A DNA stretch of 64,000 nucleotides from Pyrocephalus nanus. Lineage: Eukaryota > Chordata > Aves > Passeriformes > Tyrannidae. Below are positions 1 to 14,344 of the stretch, one piece after another (within the stretch, counting starts at the first letter, position 1; each line of letters starts with the position of its first letter). The position numbers were made by a program, and so were the translations under genes. The notes beneath the pieces are model-generated. The model ran no database searches, was not told where the DNA came from, and saw only the letters and a program-made list of their open reading frames with translations. Where the stretch lies: the NCBI GenBank assembly GCA_038380795.1, contig CM076259.1:62205938-62269937 (forward strand), read 5' to 3'.

Positions 1-3000
1 AATAATTTAGTTAATACAAACTCTGGGCTAGATCCCAGTCTGACTTGGCAGTTTTATTCTGTGCTGGGGAGGTATAAAATAGGGCTAAAGGCCCAAAACC
101 TAGCCTGTAGGGATTCTTTTGTACAAAAGTCCAGGTGTTATTCAGAGGGGAGGACACAACCCTGTAGGTTAGCAAAGTGTCTCAGAAACAAAGAACTGAC
201 CAAGCTTAATCTTCTTTTTCCTTTCAGTTTCTAAAAAGTTCAGCTCTGTTCCTCACCCCAATCTCCCATCATTTTTTTTTCGTCTTTACATACCTCTAAA
301 TTTCCTGCCTCTTGGCTGGGACCAGGCATGTCAGAGCCAAATACTGTTATAGCTGTTTTTGTGTTGGTTCCAGCCCAATTGGAAGCAGGAAATACTAAAA
401 ATCTCCTGGGTAATTCTCTTCTCTGGAGACTTCCAGTCCAATTTTGCAGATTCATGAGTGTTACGTGCTTCAGGAAAAGTTCAGAGATGCAACCAAAGCC
501 AATTGCTACAGATATGTAGACATGAGATACACAGAGAAGGCAGTGAATTCTGTCTGCCTGTAACATCCCTTGCTAATCTGGATGCTTGCCTGCATCAAAA
601 CTGCTGTAGTTTCTGTTTAGAGCTGAGTCCTTAATCATACTGTTCCTACACACCTCCAGAACTACTTACCTGCATGACTTGATGTCTGAGGGTTCAGGTT
701 CAGGGGGAAGTCATCAGAAGAGCCACTTCAGAACCTAAGAGCAAAGACTAGAATAAAGTAAGCAGACTGTATCATCCTCAGTTTGTTTCTCACCTTTTTG
801 TTCTTGGAGCTTTTCATCTTTTGTGGTGATAATGGTGCTGTGTTGCATTGGTGATTGCTGCCAGCAGTGCTGTGTGATGGACTTGCCCAGAAGGACACAG
901 GCAGCTGGAGACAGTGTTGGTGCTGTACAGTGGCAGTGTTAAGAATTCAGGATTTCGTCATCATATGAAGGGCCAACTAGACAGGAACCTTCAACTCTCC
1001 TGCACACAAGTGACATTTGCACTCCTTGTGGTGGCGATGGGGCACGCAAGCACTGCTGAAGCCTCTCTGGATCTCTCATGACAGCCTCTCTCTTTGACAA
1101 TAAATTTAAACTGGTTTCTTCTGGCAAGAGCACTCAGAGAAAACAGTCCTGCAAATACAGTTCCCCTCCATGGTGAACTTGAGCTTGGATGTGCTGATGG
1201 CAAGAATGTTTAGAGCAGCTACCATGCAATGGTGCCACTATGAAATAGATATTTCTATGGACAATGAAAAAATAAAATCCCTTTGAGAGAGGAGAATAAA
1301 AAAAAAAAAGACTGAGAATAAGAGAATAATCTGGGAAGCTGTTGGAGGAACAGGAAGGAATGAGTGCTGAGTTAGCCTCATATCAATGTGACTTTTATCA
1401 CTAGTGCAGAAATAATCCTACAGGATACCCCTATCCTCACTGTGTGCTCAGCAAACAGCATAGACATGCAAAGATTTATTGACATCATTCACTATCGGAG
1501 AACCAGGGAGATTTGCTTTCATGACGCCAGGGAAGAAAAACCTGAGCATGTGTTTCTCTGCCTTCTCTGGAGCTGATCAGAAGATACTCATTTAATAACA
1601 CTATTATTCTGTATTGTTTGCATGACATTAACACAACATCAGTGCCCACTGAAACTGGAGACATGTTTTAAGTGGCACTATACCCAAGCACAGTAAGAGA
1701 CAGTAGTCGCTATGCTTATCAGCTGAACAGACAAGATGTAGTATGTTCCCTTTCCAAATGAGGAATTGATACACACAAATGATGAAGCAATCTATGCCAC
1801 AGATATTCAGTATACAAACACAAGCCTGACAGCCAGCTGCAATACCAAACCATGGTAAGCGGTTTAACAACACAGAAAACAATAGGCATTGTATACTGTG
1901 GGATTATAAAATAGGGCTGGCTGAAAAAAGGTTCTTTTCTCCCCTGGGAATTGACAGATTTTTGTCAAATGCGATTTGGCTGAAAACTGGAATATGTGCT
2001 TGTTGCAATATCTTTTGTTTGGTAGCCCGCACTTATTTTGAGACAAAATGCAAAAGTTGACACCTCGCATGGAGAATTTGTCTGTGACCAAAACCAAGAA
2101 GAACAATTTTCACTGAAAATTTGCTTTGATGAAAAATTTTGCAGCCATCTCGGATGCAAAGTACTTTATGGAAGGTGTTTTTTTCTGTTTGCTCTTGCAT
2201 CCAGCTCCCCAGTTCTGCGCTGCTTTGGCCTTTACTCGAATGCCACCTTCTGCTGCTAATATAACGCTGCCAGATCCAGCAACTCAAGCATAAATCTTCC
2301 TAAATTTGAGCACTGGGGCCTTGTAGGAGAGAAGGAAGAGGAGAGGAGAAGAGAGACACTAGCTGGGGACAAGGTGGAATTGAAATCCCAGTTTTAGAAG
2401 ACAAGTGTCCAGCTGTGGTTAACGAACTTAAAAGGAAAATAAGTTTTACCTGTTCTGGTCATGGAGACAAATCTAGAAAATGTCAAGCTCACTGGCTCAG
2501 ATAACACTCAACCACAGATAAAGATTCTTGATTTTCCATTTTGTTTGTAATGCTGGGGGCCAGGTGCACCTCAGCTTGCCATGGGCATTCAGGACAGTAG
2601 CTTCTGCCAGCACCTCTGCCCTGGTACCTCCCAGTCCTAGGTAACTGATGCTACACCTACAATGCTGCTAAAAAGTGTTTCCTTTGTCAAAAAATGGTGT
2701 AATTTAATTATCAGGAACTACTGAGCTCCTATTATATGTATCAAGATATGTAGACCAAAGGTTTTTTTATCAAAATGATTTTAAAAATTCTAACATGCTA
2801 GAAGGATTTTAAAATCAAAGGTAATACCAGATGATCTGTAACATGAATACCATGAAAAATACATGCAGACCTATTTCTTTTCTTTTCCTCTTATTTTGTG
2901 TGAGAAATATACTATGGAGTATTGAAAAGATTATGCTAAGCTTTTAAGAGAAAATTCTCAACTTCAAATACTATATAAAAATGAAAACATAAACACAGTT

Positions 3001-5674
3001 TTCAGAAGGACGTGTCTCCAGGGGGCAGACTGGGTGGCCCTAATGGTATGAAATGCCTCATTGCACAGGGTATCCTTCACATACAGTCATTTGGGGGACA
3101 ACACACATTGTTTGTAAATTAATTCCATAGCAGAAAATGGGTTGAAAGGGTGAAAACCACAAAAATGTGGGGGAAAATGTTTGCAGATCTGCTCATACGT
3201 TTTGAAGTAAAATCAGTTAAATAGTTACAGTAGCATGAAGACTTATTTGGGTGGAAAAGACCAGCATTCATGGAAATTCTTCTCATCTCAGTCTCTGCAT
3301 TGTTTGTTTGTTTGTTTTATGCTTTTTTTACTTTTCCAGTTTGCAGCAATGAGTTGTATAAAGACCCTTCTCTTCTCTCTGGGCTATTGGTTGAGTGAAG
3401 AATGCACCATAGGGATATGATGATGTCTAATGGGAGAGATGAGCATGTATGTTATTCACAATGAACGCAGTACATATTCTCTGCATGACTGCTCTACAGT
3501 GATTCTCAGAAAGGAGGTGAACTCTTTTTATAACATTTGATGTCAGACATCACTTGTTTCCTGTGAAGAAATTTGTTTCGAAACAGAAATCTTAGGTCAT
3601 AAGTTATTCTTGAGACAAATCCACTCCTGAAAAGGCTATAAGTACAACCTCCTTGATAGATTTTCAAAGCCTTCTATGTTCAGGATTGGCATTTGATATT
3701 AAAAAGGACTATACATGGAACTGGAACACATGTGAACAAGCAATACAGATACGTTTAACACTGAGTCCCACTGAATTGGTCCCACTGAAATGGCCAGTAA
3801 GCCAAGACCACCTGTGTATCACTTATTATGTAGTGGAAGAGCTTGACACATTTTTATTAAGTGTTTATCAAAGCATGACACAGACCATCTGCATCATGTT
3901 ATTACCTATTCTCCACATGTGACAAAAGTATACACTTAATACCAAATGTCTCTTTTCTTCCTTCAATAATTTTAGGATGGCTAGTATTTGCATTTCTTCA
4001 GAGAGCTGCCTTTTTGTACACTTTTTCTAATGGCCTATATGTTTCTTAAGTTCATATTCATCAGTGAATGACAGAAACAGTCTGTACTTTCTCAGCTTAT
4101 TTTGCTTGTGGAGATACTTCTAAGTATCCATACAGAAACTTATTTTTGTCCTTAATGTTTTGTTTTGCAAAAGCTACCATATGAGCACCTCCTTAGATTA
4201 AGGAGAGAGTGTGTACACTCTCTATATAGAATTTTTATATATATATAAATCCTGTACGAACTTTGCTGATTACAAATAAATTGTAAATAGCTCTTCCATC
4301 AGGGAATCTCCCAACTCTGCATTACTCTGTACTGCAAAAGTAGAAGATGAGTCAGGTTTCCCAGTAAACAGGAGCAGAAAGCAAGAGCAGTGCAGCAAAG
4401 CAACAGCCATGAGACTTGTCATGACAAGACTGTCATTACCTTTTTTGTCTGTCAAGTATGTATTAATAAAGCTACCTCAGTTACTGAATTATTACTTAAG
4501 GGACCAGAAGTAAATCAGAGAGACTACCACCGCTTTCCATGTGAACAGGGGACTCTGAGCATTTTTTGAGCTGTTAATTCACTAAAATGCACTAACAGGG
4601 AGTTAAAGTTTCATGTATTGTATCATCATAAAAAAAGCTGCTGCTGGCTGGAGAATTATCTGGGGAATCCTCTTTCTGGTTGCTCACGACCCTTTCGTGG
4701 CTGTGCAATGCATCATGCCTCTTGGGGCACAAAGCCCTGACCCTTCCGTACTGGTAAGAAGGTAACAGTAAGGACTGTTTGAGAAACTGGGTTGCCCCCT
4801 AAGGTCTTTCTAAAAGAATAAAAGGTAATCCTGGAGTTGACTCATGTTTTAAACCCATGATAACCCAAGAATTGAGGCAAATAGTATTGTTAGGCTGGGA
4901 GAAAAGGGGAACATATGAACTCTAAGTAGGGTGGCTGGCAAATATATTTTTTAAATGCTGATGGAGGAGTATCAGTGGAAAACAGTGAGGTGGGGTGAAG
5001 ATATTTATTGAGTGACACCTGAGACAACAGCTTGTGATAATTTTAGATGGGAAGAGCAGAAATCAGAGGGAAGGGAATAGGAAGAGAAGGGTGATTTATG
5101 GTAACCTTCTGCTGTTTCAAGTGAGAATTTGGACATAGGAGGGGACACCTGTTCCTCAGTATTTCTGAATTATATCTCCAATGTACAGGTGCATTAGGTC
5201 TGCCAGTCTGTCCCTTATTGTTTGAACCCCTCACTTATGGTTAATAATCATTATGCACTATTTTAAAAGGTAGGAGTAAAGAGTGCATGCCAAAAGTGAA
5301 GATGAGAATTCCCACTTTCCTTACACAAGAAGCACAGAGCACTGTACTCATTATAAGAATCTAAATGGAAGGCTGCAGCCCTCAAAAGGCAAAGTATGGT
5401 TTGTGTGCAGAAACTACCTCTGTTTCGTTAAAGCTGGCTTTTAAAGCAGTTTTACTAAAATGAGTTGCTTATGTATCTACTGGTCAAACAGTTGATCTGG
5501 TGTAGCTCCAGCCACTGAAGAATGAACTGCAATAAAGCCAGAGTAAAGCCACTTGGTAACCAAAGTGAGAGCCACTCCAAGTTAAGGAAACTGTTTTAAA
5601 ACTCACCCTCGGTCAAGTGGTGCATGTCAGTATGAATAAGGCACAGCTGCTGAGAGCCTGCATGATGTGCTTCT
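1..5674. other. Unique AT-rich sequence, no gene seen
   Basis: No repeat, exon or RNA gene could be supported. Open frames reach at most about 108 codons and resemble no family I know. A short TTTG run lies near 3298-3316 and a TA-rich patch near 4230-4250. Around 5485-5545 there is faint resemblance to an old amniote interspersed repeat (a 'ggtgtagctcca' motif), too weak to call separately. Confidence 0.6.

Positions 5675-5709
<35 letters not shown>
5675..5709. repeat. (CTGC)n / CCTG tetranucleotide microsatellite
   Basis: Eight uninterrupted CTGC units followed by CTG, 35 bp in all. The reverse strand reads as GCAG units and yields an artefactual Ala/Gly/Arg/Gln-type repeat in translated frames. 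Flanks are moderately GC-rich compared with the surroundings. Pure tetranucleotide tracts of this length are usually polymorphic. Confidence 0.95.
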
Positions 5710-5710
<1 letters not shown>

Positions 5711-8700
5711 AGCAGTGTCACAGCTCTGCTGGGGGCATTTGCTGGGCACTGCGCTGCTCCCCTCGGTCTGGGTGCTAATGACAGCAGCAGGGAGCCTCAG
5801 GCAGACCTCGCGGGGGCTAAACTCAGAGCTTTGGCAGCTAAGTGGACAAGGCACTTATTTTTAATAAATTGGCAGTAAATCCCATTTAGTTTTTGATCCT
5901 CACTTTCTCTTAATATCTTGTTACTCTGCTCAGGATCTGAGGTTTCAACAGAAAGTGGTGCTGTGGGGGAGGTTTCTTCATTTATCAGCCTGTTTTACAA
6001 TCTTCTGCTTGACTTCTGAGGCAGACAGATTGATGGAATAACTATGGCATGGCGGTGCCACAGTTGTAGAAGTGCACGTTCTGTTACAGTTTGGTGTGGT
6101 TTTGTTTTCACACACTGGCTATTTTTTTGTTGAAGTAACTCTCTTTTTCCTAATACCTCCAGCCACAAAGTAGTTTCATCTCAGCAGATGTCTTAAGCAT
6201 AGTTCAGCTGCATCAGCAGATATTCTGGTGATGGTATTGCTCCCCTGTGACTCTCAACAGGGATTGTATTTTTTTTTTTATTTAAGTGCTGGCAACATGG
6301 TTTATTTATAACAAGGAACATATTTCAAGAGCATTTTCTATACCATATCTATTTCTTCAATCTTTATCTCAGTAAATAGAACTTAGTGTTCACATTTAGA
6401 TTTTTCTTTTTCTCCTCCTCCCTGTAGTTTCTGCTCTTCAAACACCAGAATGGCTAAGAAACATTTGGTCAAAGTGCTGTTTGACCAGTGTTACAGTCTA
6501 GAGCAGACTCAGCGGCACTACGCAAACATTTTCTTTACAGCATTAGTTCTTTCACCTAGCAGATATATCAAGCTAAAAGTTCATAATAGTGCTTTTTTCC
6601 CTGATGTGTGTTTCAATCTTTCTGACATCTGGAAAAAGTGTTTTTTTGACTTGGTCCTTCCTGCATAACTTCTGTTTAAACTTGATTCGCAAAAAAGATA
6701 TAGTGTTTTCCTAGAGTCTGGGTGATTAAGATCATTTCTCCTTTTGCCTGGCAGTGCTACAACTCCTTGGTAGAAGGAGCCCCAAAAGAACTACTCTGGG
6801 AATTGTCACATTTTATGATGTATGAACTTCTTTTTCTTTTTAATTTTACCACAAGAAAAGAAGGAGCATTCTCCCATCTGCACGAATCTCCTCAGCCCTG
6901 TTGAAGGTCGAGGCTCAGAGCTGCTTAACCATTAAAATGAAAGGCCAAAAATCTGCAGAGTCCTCTCAGGCAAAGCTCCCATCTCCTTTGATAGGTGCTT
7001 TGTTTGATGAATCATGGAGGACCAAATGCTTAGCATATGAATAAACAGCTTTGTTTGAAGAGCCCCTGCTCCATGGATTGGGACTGGGACAAGGTCCTTC
7101 CCCCAAATCAAGAGACAAGAGACAAGAGCACTGCTAATGCAGTGATAGAGCTGTGGTGACAGCTGTCACATTTTTTGTCCCCTGTTAAAGGGAGAACATT
7201 TTTCAAAGTTTGTGATTCTCACACTTGCAGATCCACTGGCTGGGTCCCTTCCCCACTTCCTCCAGATGCCACTCCTGAGCAGGGACATGGCAAGAACCAG
7301 TCAGTTCTGTGCTCCCAAAAGACCAACCAGTCTTCACTATAAATTCAGGTCCAGAAGAGCCATTTACATCACCAATCAGGGAGCTAGGGTAGGATCTTAT
7401 GCTAGAAGTTTCCACTGGCATAAAAAGTTCAGGGTGAAAGAGGTCCAGCTGCTGCACCTTAACGATAGGCAGAGGGGAAGATTATTAAGGTAATACAAAT
7501 TTGTCTGTAAGCTAATCCGTCTTGGAAGTGAGGTGTGGTGGCATCCTGCCTACTGATAGCTGCTGAATGGTGGCTCCATGCTTCCAGGCTATGGGAAAAT
7601 GACTGTCCATAGAGCTGAACTGTTAGCAGAGTCCTTAGCATGGATTTGGCTTAGGTCAGCTGTCAGTGTTTCTGGCTGGTGGGTCCAAAATTAGCATGGG
7701 GGGGAGAAACTCCAAATGAGCAGCTTGGTAATGGCCACCCGTTTTTGGAGAGTAAGTGAAGTTAGTAATACAGATGTGGGCTGCTCACAGCTTGCTACCC
7801 TCAGGAACAGAGACTAGTTCTTAGCATATTAAAATTACTACTATATTTACCAGTACAGACTTCAGTGCTCCTTACTGTTTCTGTTATGGACATAGAAAAC
7901 CATGAAAGAAGAAGCTATGAATGCCCCAGAAAACTGCTTTAAAGACTTCCTCACTATCCATTGCTTGAAGAAATACTTCTTTACTGTGTTCAGTAAAAAT
8001 GAAACTGTTTGAAAATGCTAGTCAAAAGAATAAGGTTTTTCTCTTCCCTCTCTCAGCTCTATATCCTTGTCATTATTAATAAACCCATTTAAAGAACATT
8101 TTCCATTTCTTTTTCCAGCTACCCTACCTTGCCCTGACCTCAAATTAGTTAAATGAAACAGTGACCTTCCTGAGTGTACCTTCTCTTTCCATACTGTAAT
8201 CCTAGGCTCTGTTTTGTCTGACTTAAAACATTGTTATAAAGATTAACTGTCCATCTCCATCTCTGCTTTTACTCCATCCCATGGCAGTCCTGCTTTACAG
8301 CCCTTGTCATTCATAACTGCCTTGTTTTTTCACAGAGGCACCACTGCAAATGGTACAAATGAAGAAAGAACTTCTCCTCCCTGTTATTCATAATCACAAA
8401 ACATGGTCTTACCATTCAGCTGCAAAAATCTTGAGAGCGGGGCTGTTGGACCTGTTTTCATTCCTGCTAGTGTCACTTGTGCAATGCACAAATGATCAAA
8501 ACTCTTTCTTTCATGCACATTTATAAAATATCTGGGACATATCTGTTTGTAAACAGTAATGAAACGTGTATTAGTTTATTCACCTTTTGTAATTTCCTTC
8601 TGGTCACAGGGAAGGTTTATTGGGGGAAATGTGTGGTTACATGATCTTTTCACTGGAGATTTTGGTTATAGACACATAGGCCATGCTTGGGCTGTCAGCA

Positions 8701-11700
8701 AACACCTCCTGCCCCTAGACTATTGTGACTTTTCTAGGAAGGATCACATGGCCTTAGAGCCTCTCCAGCTTGACATGGTAACTCCAGGAACAGATGACTA
8801 GTGAGGAACCTGGGAGCTGTCTGCATCTCAGGTAGAGTTGGCACTGTAAACCCTGGCTGGAGATTAAGAGCTTCCCATCGAGTAACGCTTGGGATTTCTG
8901 CAGCCTGGCAGGGTGAGTGTTGATCCACGTGGGTGATGAGGGGTCCTGCCTGCCTCAGCCTCAGATCTACCCTTCAGGTCACTCTGTGCCGGAGTGCAGG
9001 CGGAGGCATTTGGAATCTCAAGATCATGGTGTTTACTTCACCAGACTGGTCGGGAGATCCTTAGCAATGGTGACAACTGAGCTGGAGGTGGCAGCAGACC
9101 CTTATCATGAAAAAGGAGGCCTATGGTTTCAAACTGCCTTTTGTTTTTAGTTTTTCTGTTTTCAAAGTGTCCAAGGTGCCTCTTCTGAATGGAAGTCCTA
9201 GTGTTTCAGATCACTTTCCTGCCATCTTGATTATGTAGGCCTGGCACCCAAAGCCATGTTCATCCCAACCTATGCACACAAATCTCCCTCTGATCCTGTG
9301 AAACTCTCTCTGGAGTCTTACCTTTTTTGTAGCTGCAGCCTAATGAATTCTGGGGGACACCAGCACCCCAACCTTGTCACATGAGTCCATCAGATAAACA
9401 ATCCACTTTCCTTGTTCTTCTGAAAACAAGGGGCCAAATTTGCACTGTACTTGACTAACAACTGGTAGAATTGCCACATACCTGCACATCTCAAACATAT
9501 GGTTTATGCCTAATTTGAGATGACTGTGTATTTTTACATGTTGAAAGTGGTAGACTCATTCCCACATTTCTAAACTTGATTAGCAACTTCCTTTTAAATC
9601 CATGTAATTTGCTGTCATTTGGTTCTTTTCTCTCTTTATTCTCTTTCCCCTTTCACTCTAGGACAAGTTCAGCCCTGATAGATGCAAGTTTAACTTCTCT
9701 GAACCAAGAAGAGACACATATATTTTCATGTTTCGTTTGCTGGATCCTCTCATGTTTCACTTTGAAATTTATCAGATAATGTTCTCCATGAAATAAGAGA
9801 AAAGTAAGATAATTCCAGAACCATGAATTTCTCCAACTTTTAAAGCACTTTTGCCTCCTAATGTGTACAGATGTGTATGTAGTGGGAGAAGGGAAATTTA
9901 ACAGAGTGACATGTTACACCACAGTAACAAAGAATTTCAGCAGGTTTTATAGTACTGTATTTTCATCCTTTCCCCCCAGCATCCTTGAAAAGACGTGGAA
10001 TTCATTTAAAAAATATATTTAGCAACAAAATCCAGACAAATTAAATATGACTCAGCAGTATCTGTCTAGGATCACAACTGAAGTTGCTTTTTAGCAACTT
10101 CTCCTAACTGAGAAAGCTTTAAAGCACAATAGCTATTTGCGGAAAAAGCAATAAAAAGTTGTGAAGAAAAATTACTGCCATAATAATTAAAAAAAAAATC
10201 CCTAAGTAACAATATTGAACATTATTTTGTTCTGCTGACAAAACAAGATTCTGAAAGTCATGTGAAAGAAGTTATTTTATTTGAAGACCTTTTAGCAAAA
10301 AACCCATATGATGCTCTCAGTACAGTGAAGTAACTCAGCCTCTTAGGAAACCAGTCATCCTAGAGAGTATTCACACTCTGATGTCAGTTGTTCAGTTGCT
10401 TACAGAAAGCTAAAAGTCAGCCACAGAGATGGGTGAGCGTTGGAGCCCTGCGTCAGGCAGCTGGTGAGGTTTGTTGGTAAGTGCTGGTGCCCTGGAGGAG
10501 GATGTTTCTGGTGTGTGCAAGAAAACCAGATGGTGCCACATCTATAGTGAGATTACTGGCACCGTGGTAGGTTTTAGGTCAGTAAAACCTCTGATTCTCC
10601 ATACTCGCTGTCTGAGCAGGTTCCTTATCTGGACATCTCTGTTTTGGTCCCAAAGAGCCTCTAGATACTGACAGTACCACATAGTCTTTGGGCTGCATCA
10701 TGTTCCCTACTATCAGAGAAGTATTTCTCATGGTTACTTGAGTGGTGTGGTTGCAGAGCAATGCTCTATGCAGAACCTTAGCCATCCTAACCATCCCTTC
10801 TGTCTTTAAATCTGGTGGTTCATTCATTTATAAAATTGTGCAGCTCTGAGCTTTCTGGGTTGCAGCTCTGGGTATCATACATTATGCTTCGCCGCTCACT
10901 CCAGCTTCTGATGGTTTCTTCTTGCTTATGTTCAGTGGTTTGTTATCTTCATTCAATTACAGATTACTCTTCTGATTGTGGCCTAGTCATTTAACATTGG
11001 GAAAGGTGTCACAGGTTGGAAACACCCATCTTCTAACAATAAAACTGCGATGGCCCTTTAGCATAGCTAAAAATGTCTATATGTAAGTGATGAGTCTGAA
11101 GTAATTCCTCTGCCTCTTCATGAATGGTGTTGGCTTCTTACTCATCAAAGAGCCCTGCATTGCTGTGCAAAGGTCTTCAGCACTGCCACCTTATTACACT
11201 GGCAGACTGAGTCTTATGTCTTCAGCAGAAACCAAGGAGTCACAACAACATCTCAAGTAAGCATGGGTTCAGGGATGTCCTTACAACTCCTTCAAGAAAA
11301 GCCTGCTCAATAGGAGGGAATGTAGTTGTCATGTTAAAACCACTGCTTTTATTTTAACTTTGAGAGTTATGTGCCCTGTTTGGAAAAAAAAAAGAAAAAG
11401 ATGAAAAAAAAAAAAAGAAAACAGTTTAACAATAACTTTATAACTCAGTTATTTTAGGGCAATTTTGAAGTGACAGAAGGGAAAAAGGCAAAAAATTTTC
11501 TAAAAGAGAAGATGGAAAACTGAGGGAGAAAGCATTAAAACTAATTACAGGGTGTCCTGTCACTTCTGGATAGGCACATTAAGGCCATTAAGATGAGGGA
11601 AAGTTTTGCCAGTAAAAGGTAACACCATGCTTTCTTCCATTTTTCGGCTGTGAACAGGTAAAACTCACTTTCCCTTGTGATGTGGAGTGCTCAGCAGCCT

Positions 11701-13625
11701 GTAGAGAGGGTTGCTGTGTGTTGTTGCTTGCCTGGGAGCTGTTTTCCTACCCTGACAAAAATGGTGTTTGTGCAGTGTTCTGGTTTATTAACAAAATGTT
11801 CTATTTCATGTATAAAATCTGAAATGACTTACCATGAGAGTTCGATTAAACTAGTTGAAAAGACCAAGAATCGCATGCATGGAATCAATTTTTCTTTGAT
11901 ATCAAAGACCCTTTGACTTGGGCTTTTTTTGTCAGATGGGAGAACAACTGTGTAGATAAATGACTTCAGTGTCTGCCTCAAACAGCACATGTGATGAGAG
12001 AAGTGCTCAGAGGATTTTGGTCTTGAGACTTTCTTTTTCATGCCGAATTGATGCAAGAACACTACAAAACAGTTTATGTAGCATTTGAGTCAATACTGAG
12101 CCAGGTGGGGTGTGTATCCAGAGGCCTGAATGATTGCAGCCATCCCAAAAAGCACATCTGTAGGTCACTAAAATGCATCCTGTCTTGCTGTAGAGCTCTT
12201 GGATACCGATCTGTACTGAGAATTTGCACGTGTGAGTAGTGATGACAGTGCTAGGATTAGGCACTTTATAAGTATGCAGCACTGCCTAAAACGTGTGTTC
12301 ATCACAGCTCCCCACGGTGTGCCACGTGCCACATATTTCCCACACTGAGTTTCCATTAGCTCAAGAAGTGATAAACACAGGGGTACTCGGGGCTGGAAGA
12401 AATGAGCTCTGCCCCAGGGTATTGCCACGAACTTCTGGCAGTGAATAATGGGCACTGCTGGTCAGTTTGATAGACTGAGTACTATCAAGAGGAAATAGCA
12501 GAAGAATTTAGTATTTTCTAACCAGTTTATTAAGATTCCTTGGACAAAACCCATTCAAAATCATATTTTTTTCAGAATTGCATTTTCAAATATTGTTTAT
12601 GTATAACAGTAACCTGTACGGTCTTTAGAATTAAAAAAGGTAAATTATACCCTTCTCTCAGTATGGATTATACCTACTTCTTCAGTTTCAGACATATGAC
12701 TGAGAATAAAATGTGCCTTTTAGCTTTCTTTTAAGACAGTGAAAAACTGGATCATAATTAATTTCATTCTTCTACTATGCTCATCTCTGTAGTACTTGTG
12801 TGCCTTATGCTATTACTATCAAAGTAATCTCTGTTGCATGTTTGCTATTTCAGTTTCTCAGGGAGAGAAACAAGCATGAGGACAAGTTTTGAGTTTCAAG
12901 TGTATGAAATGTGAGAGTGTTTTTGCAGATGCACGTGCACACAACCAATCTGATATATTTATATCTAAGTTATTTTACTTAATGCTCACACACATGTCAC
13001 TGGAAGTAGATATGTGTGGTTCAGTTCAACCAACTGATACTCTGAGAATTTGTTTCAGGTTCTCTTACAATTCAAACTTAGTCTTCTTACATGGGAGTGT
13101 AGCCAAGAGGTCTCATTGCTACATGATGTACTATGAAATCAACACACAGAACAGACTAAACTAAAACTGGTGTTAGATAAACAGATCCAAGCATGGAGTA
13201 AGTCTGGATGGCCTGAATGGATGTGTCATATATTGCTGTGAGTTATTGATGACCTTTCATAATTCACAAGTGGCTCAGGTTCCCTCCACCACTTCTGAGC
13301 TATGAGATCATTAATAATGTGTGCAAATACATAACATATCTTGAGTCAGTTCATTGTATTTCCTATTGCTCTCTCTTTCCCTCCATGTATGGTATATATG
13401 TATATCATATTTATTTCAGAAACACTGAAATTCCCACCAGCAGCTGTTGGGAAGAAAATGATATAGAACAGTTATATCATTGGAGAGCTGTATTTCATAG
13501 CTGTGCGGTTATAGTAATAAAATATAGCCTTTTAATGTGTTAAGAAAAACTTCTGCTGTTACTTAAACCAGTAGGGCTATTGAATTCAAATTAACTAAAC
13601 TTTACAGTTCAGTTGTGTCCACTGA
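5710..13625. other. Unique sequence with minor low-complexity tracts
   Basis: No coding exon, RNA gene or transposable element is recognisable. Short open frames at 6450-6668, 7212-7493 and 12007-12455 have no family resemblance and no convincing splice context. The only simple sequence of note is the A-rich tract at about 11384-11421. Confidence 0.55.
11384..11421. repeat. A-rich low-complexity tract
   Basis: Two A runs, one of 10 and one of 13, are separated by short G/T-containing interruptions. There is no recognisable retroposon body immediately upstream, so it is not clearly a poly(A) tail. Confidence 0.8.
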
Positions 13626-13750
13626 GTCAAATTCTACCCTGACTTACAAACTGAACTCATTGGAAATCACAAATGGCATTATCAGTCACTACAAAAGTGA
13701 CTCTGCAAATCCTCAGGGTATGGTGGAATCACACCAGGGATGAATTGGTC
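13626..13750. mobile_element. Degraded palindromic repeat remnant (possible old MITE)
   Basis: The left end 13626-13642 and the reverse complement of 13734-13750 agree at 12 of 17 bases, giving a weak terminal-inverted-repeat pair around roughly 90 bp. The end sequences resemble, from memory, a very common ancient amniote interspersed repeat carrying 'ggtgtaactcca'-like motifs. The family name is uncertain and no target duplication is visible. A chance resemblance is possible. Confidence 0.3.
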
Positions 13751-13865
13751 CAGCAGTTAAGGTCTTTTGACCCTAATTGTGCTGTAGTATCAGTTATTGT
13801 TTGCCAAGTCTTCTTTCTTTTAACTTGGTGTAATGCAAGTCTCTCAGCTAAAAGTGAAAAATATC

Positions 13866-13921
13866 CCAAGTCCATTGAAGTTAAATCTTTCCATTGAATT
13901 CAGTAGGCTTTGGATCAGCTC
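13866..13921. repeat. Old amniote interspersed repeat fragment
   Basis: Two nearby copies of a 'ccattgaa' motif are followed by 'caGTAGGCTTTGGATCAG'-like sequence. I recall this arrangement from a widespread old repeat of birds, turtles and crocodilians. It may belong to the same decayed unit as the palindromic remnant just upstream. There is no internal structure to test, so the call rests on sequence recall alone. Confidence 0.35.
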
Positions 13922-14326
13922 CTAAGAACAGCTGCCACCTTGGAGAAAATCTATGTGAAAATTGTCCTTGATTTTGCTGTTAATGATCTTTGTCTTAAGG
14001 CTATTTCATTTTTATATTTTTCCAATACAATATTTAAATGTGGTTTTTCATTCCTCATCATTCATGCATCTTTTGCGGTCTGTTCTCATCAGTGACTTCC
14101 TTACTGTGCTAATAAGAAAAATATTTCACTTTGTAATTTCTTCTTTCATCTTTGTGCTTATTATGTTTTGAGAATGTATGCAGTTCCATGGGTCAGTTGT
14201 GCCAGTGAAACAAGCTTTATCATATCTTTCAATGTTCCTGCTTGTGGCCACACAGCTTTTTATTTCAGTTTCTGATAGGTACCTCCTGGAGAATGCTGTA
14301 GTAATTGAACCAATAAGACATATCCG

Positions 14327-14344
14327 AGTAAGTAAGTAAGTAAG
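14327..14344. repeat. (AGTA)n short microsatellite
   Basis: Four and a half AGTA units, 18 bp in all, with a further partial copy a few bases downstream. Confidence 0.85.

Noticed and set aside
6450..6668. 72-codon ATG frame
   Set aside because: No homology known to me, no splice context and typical length for chance in AT-rich DNA.
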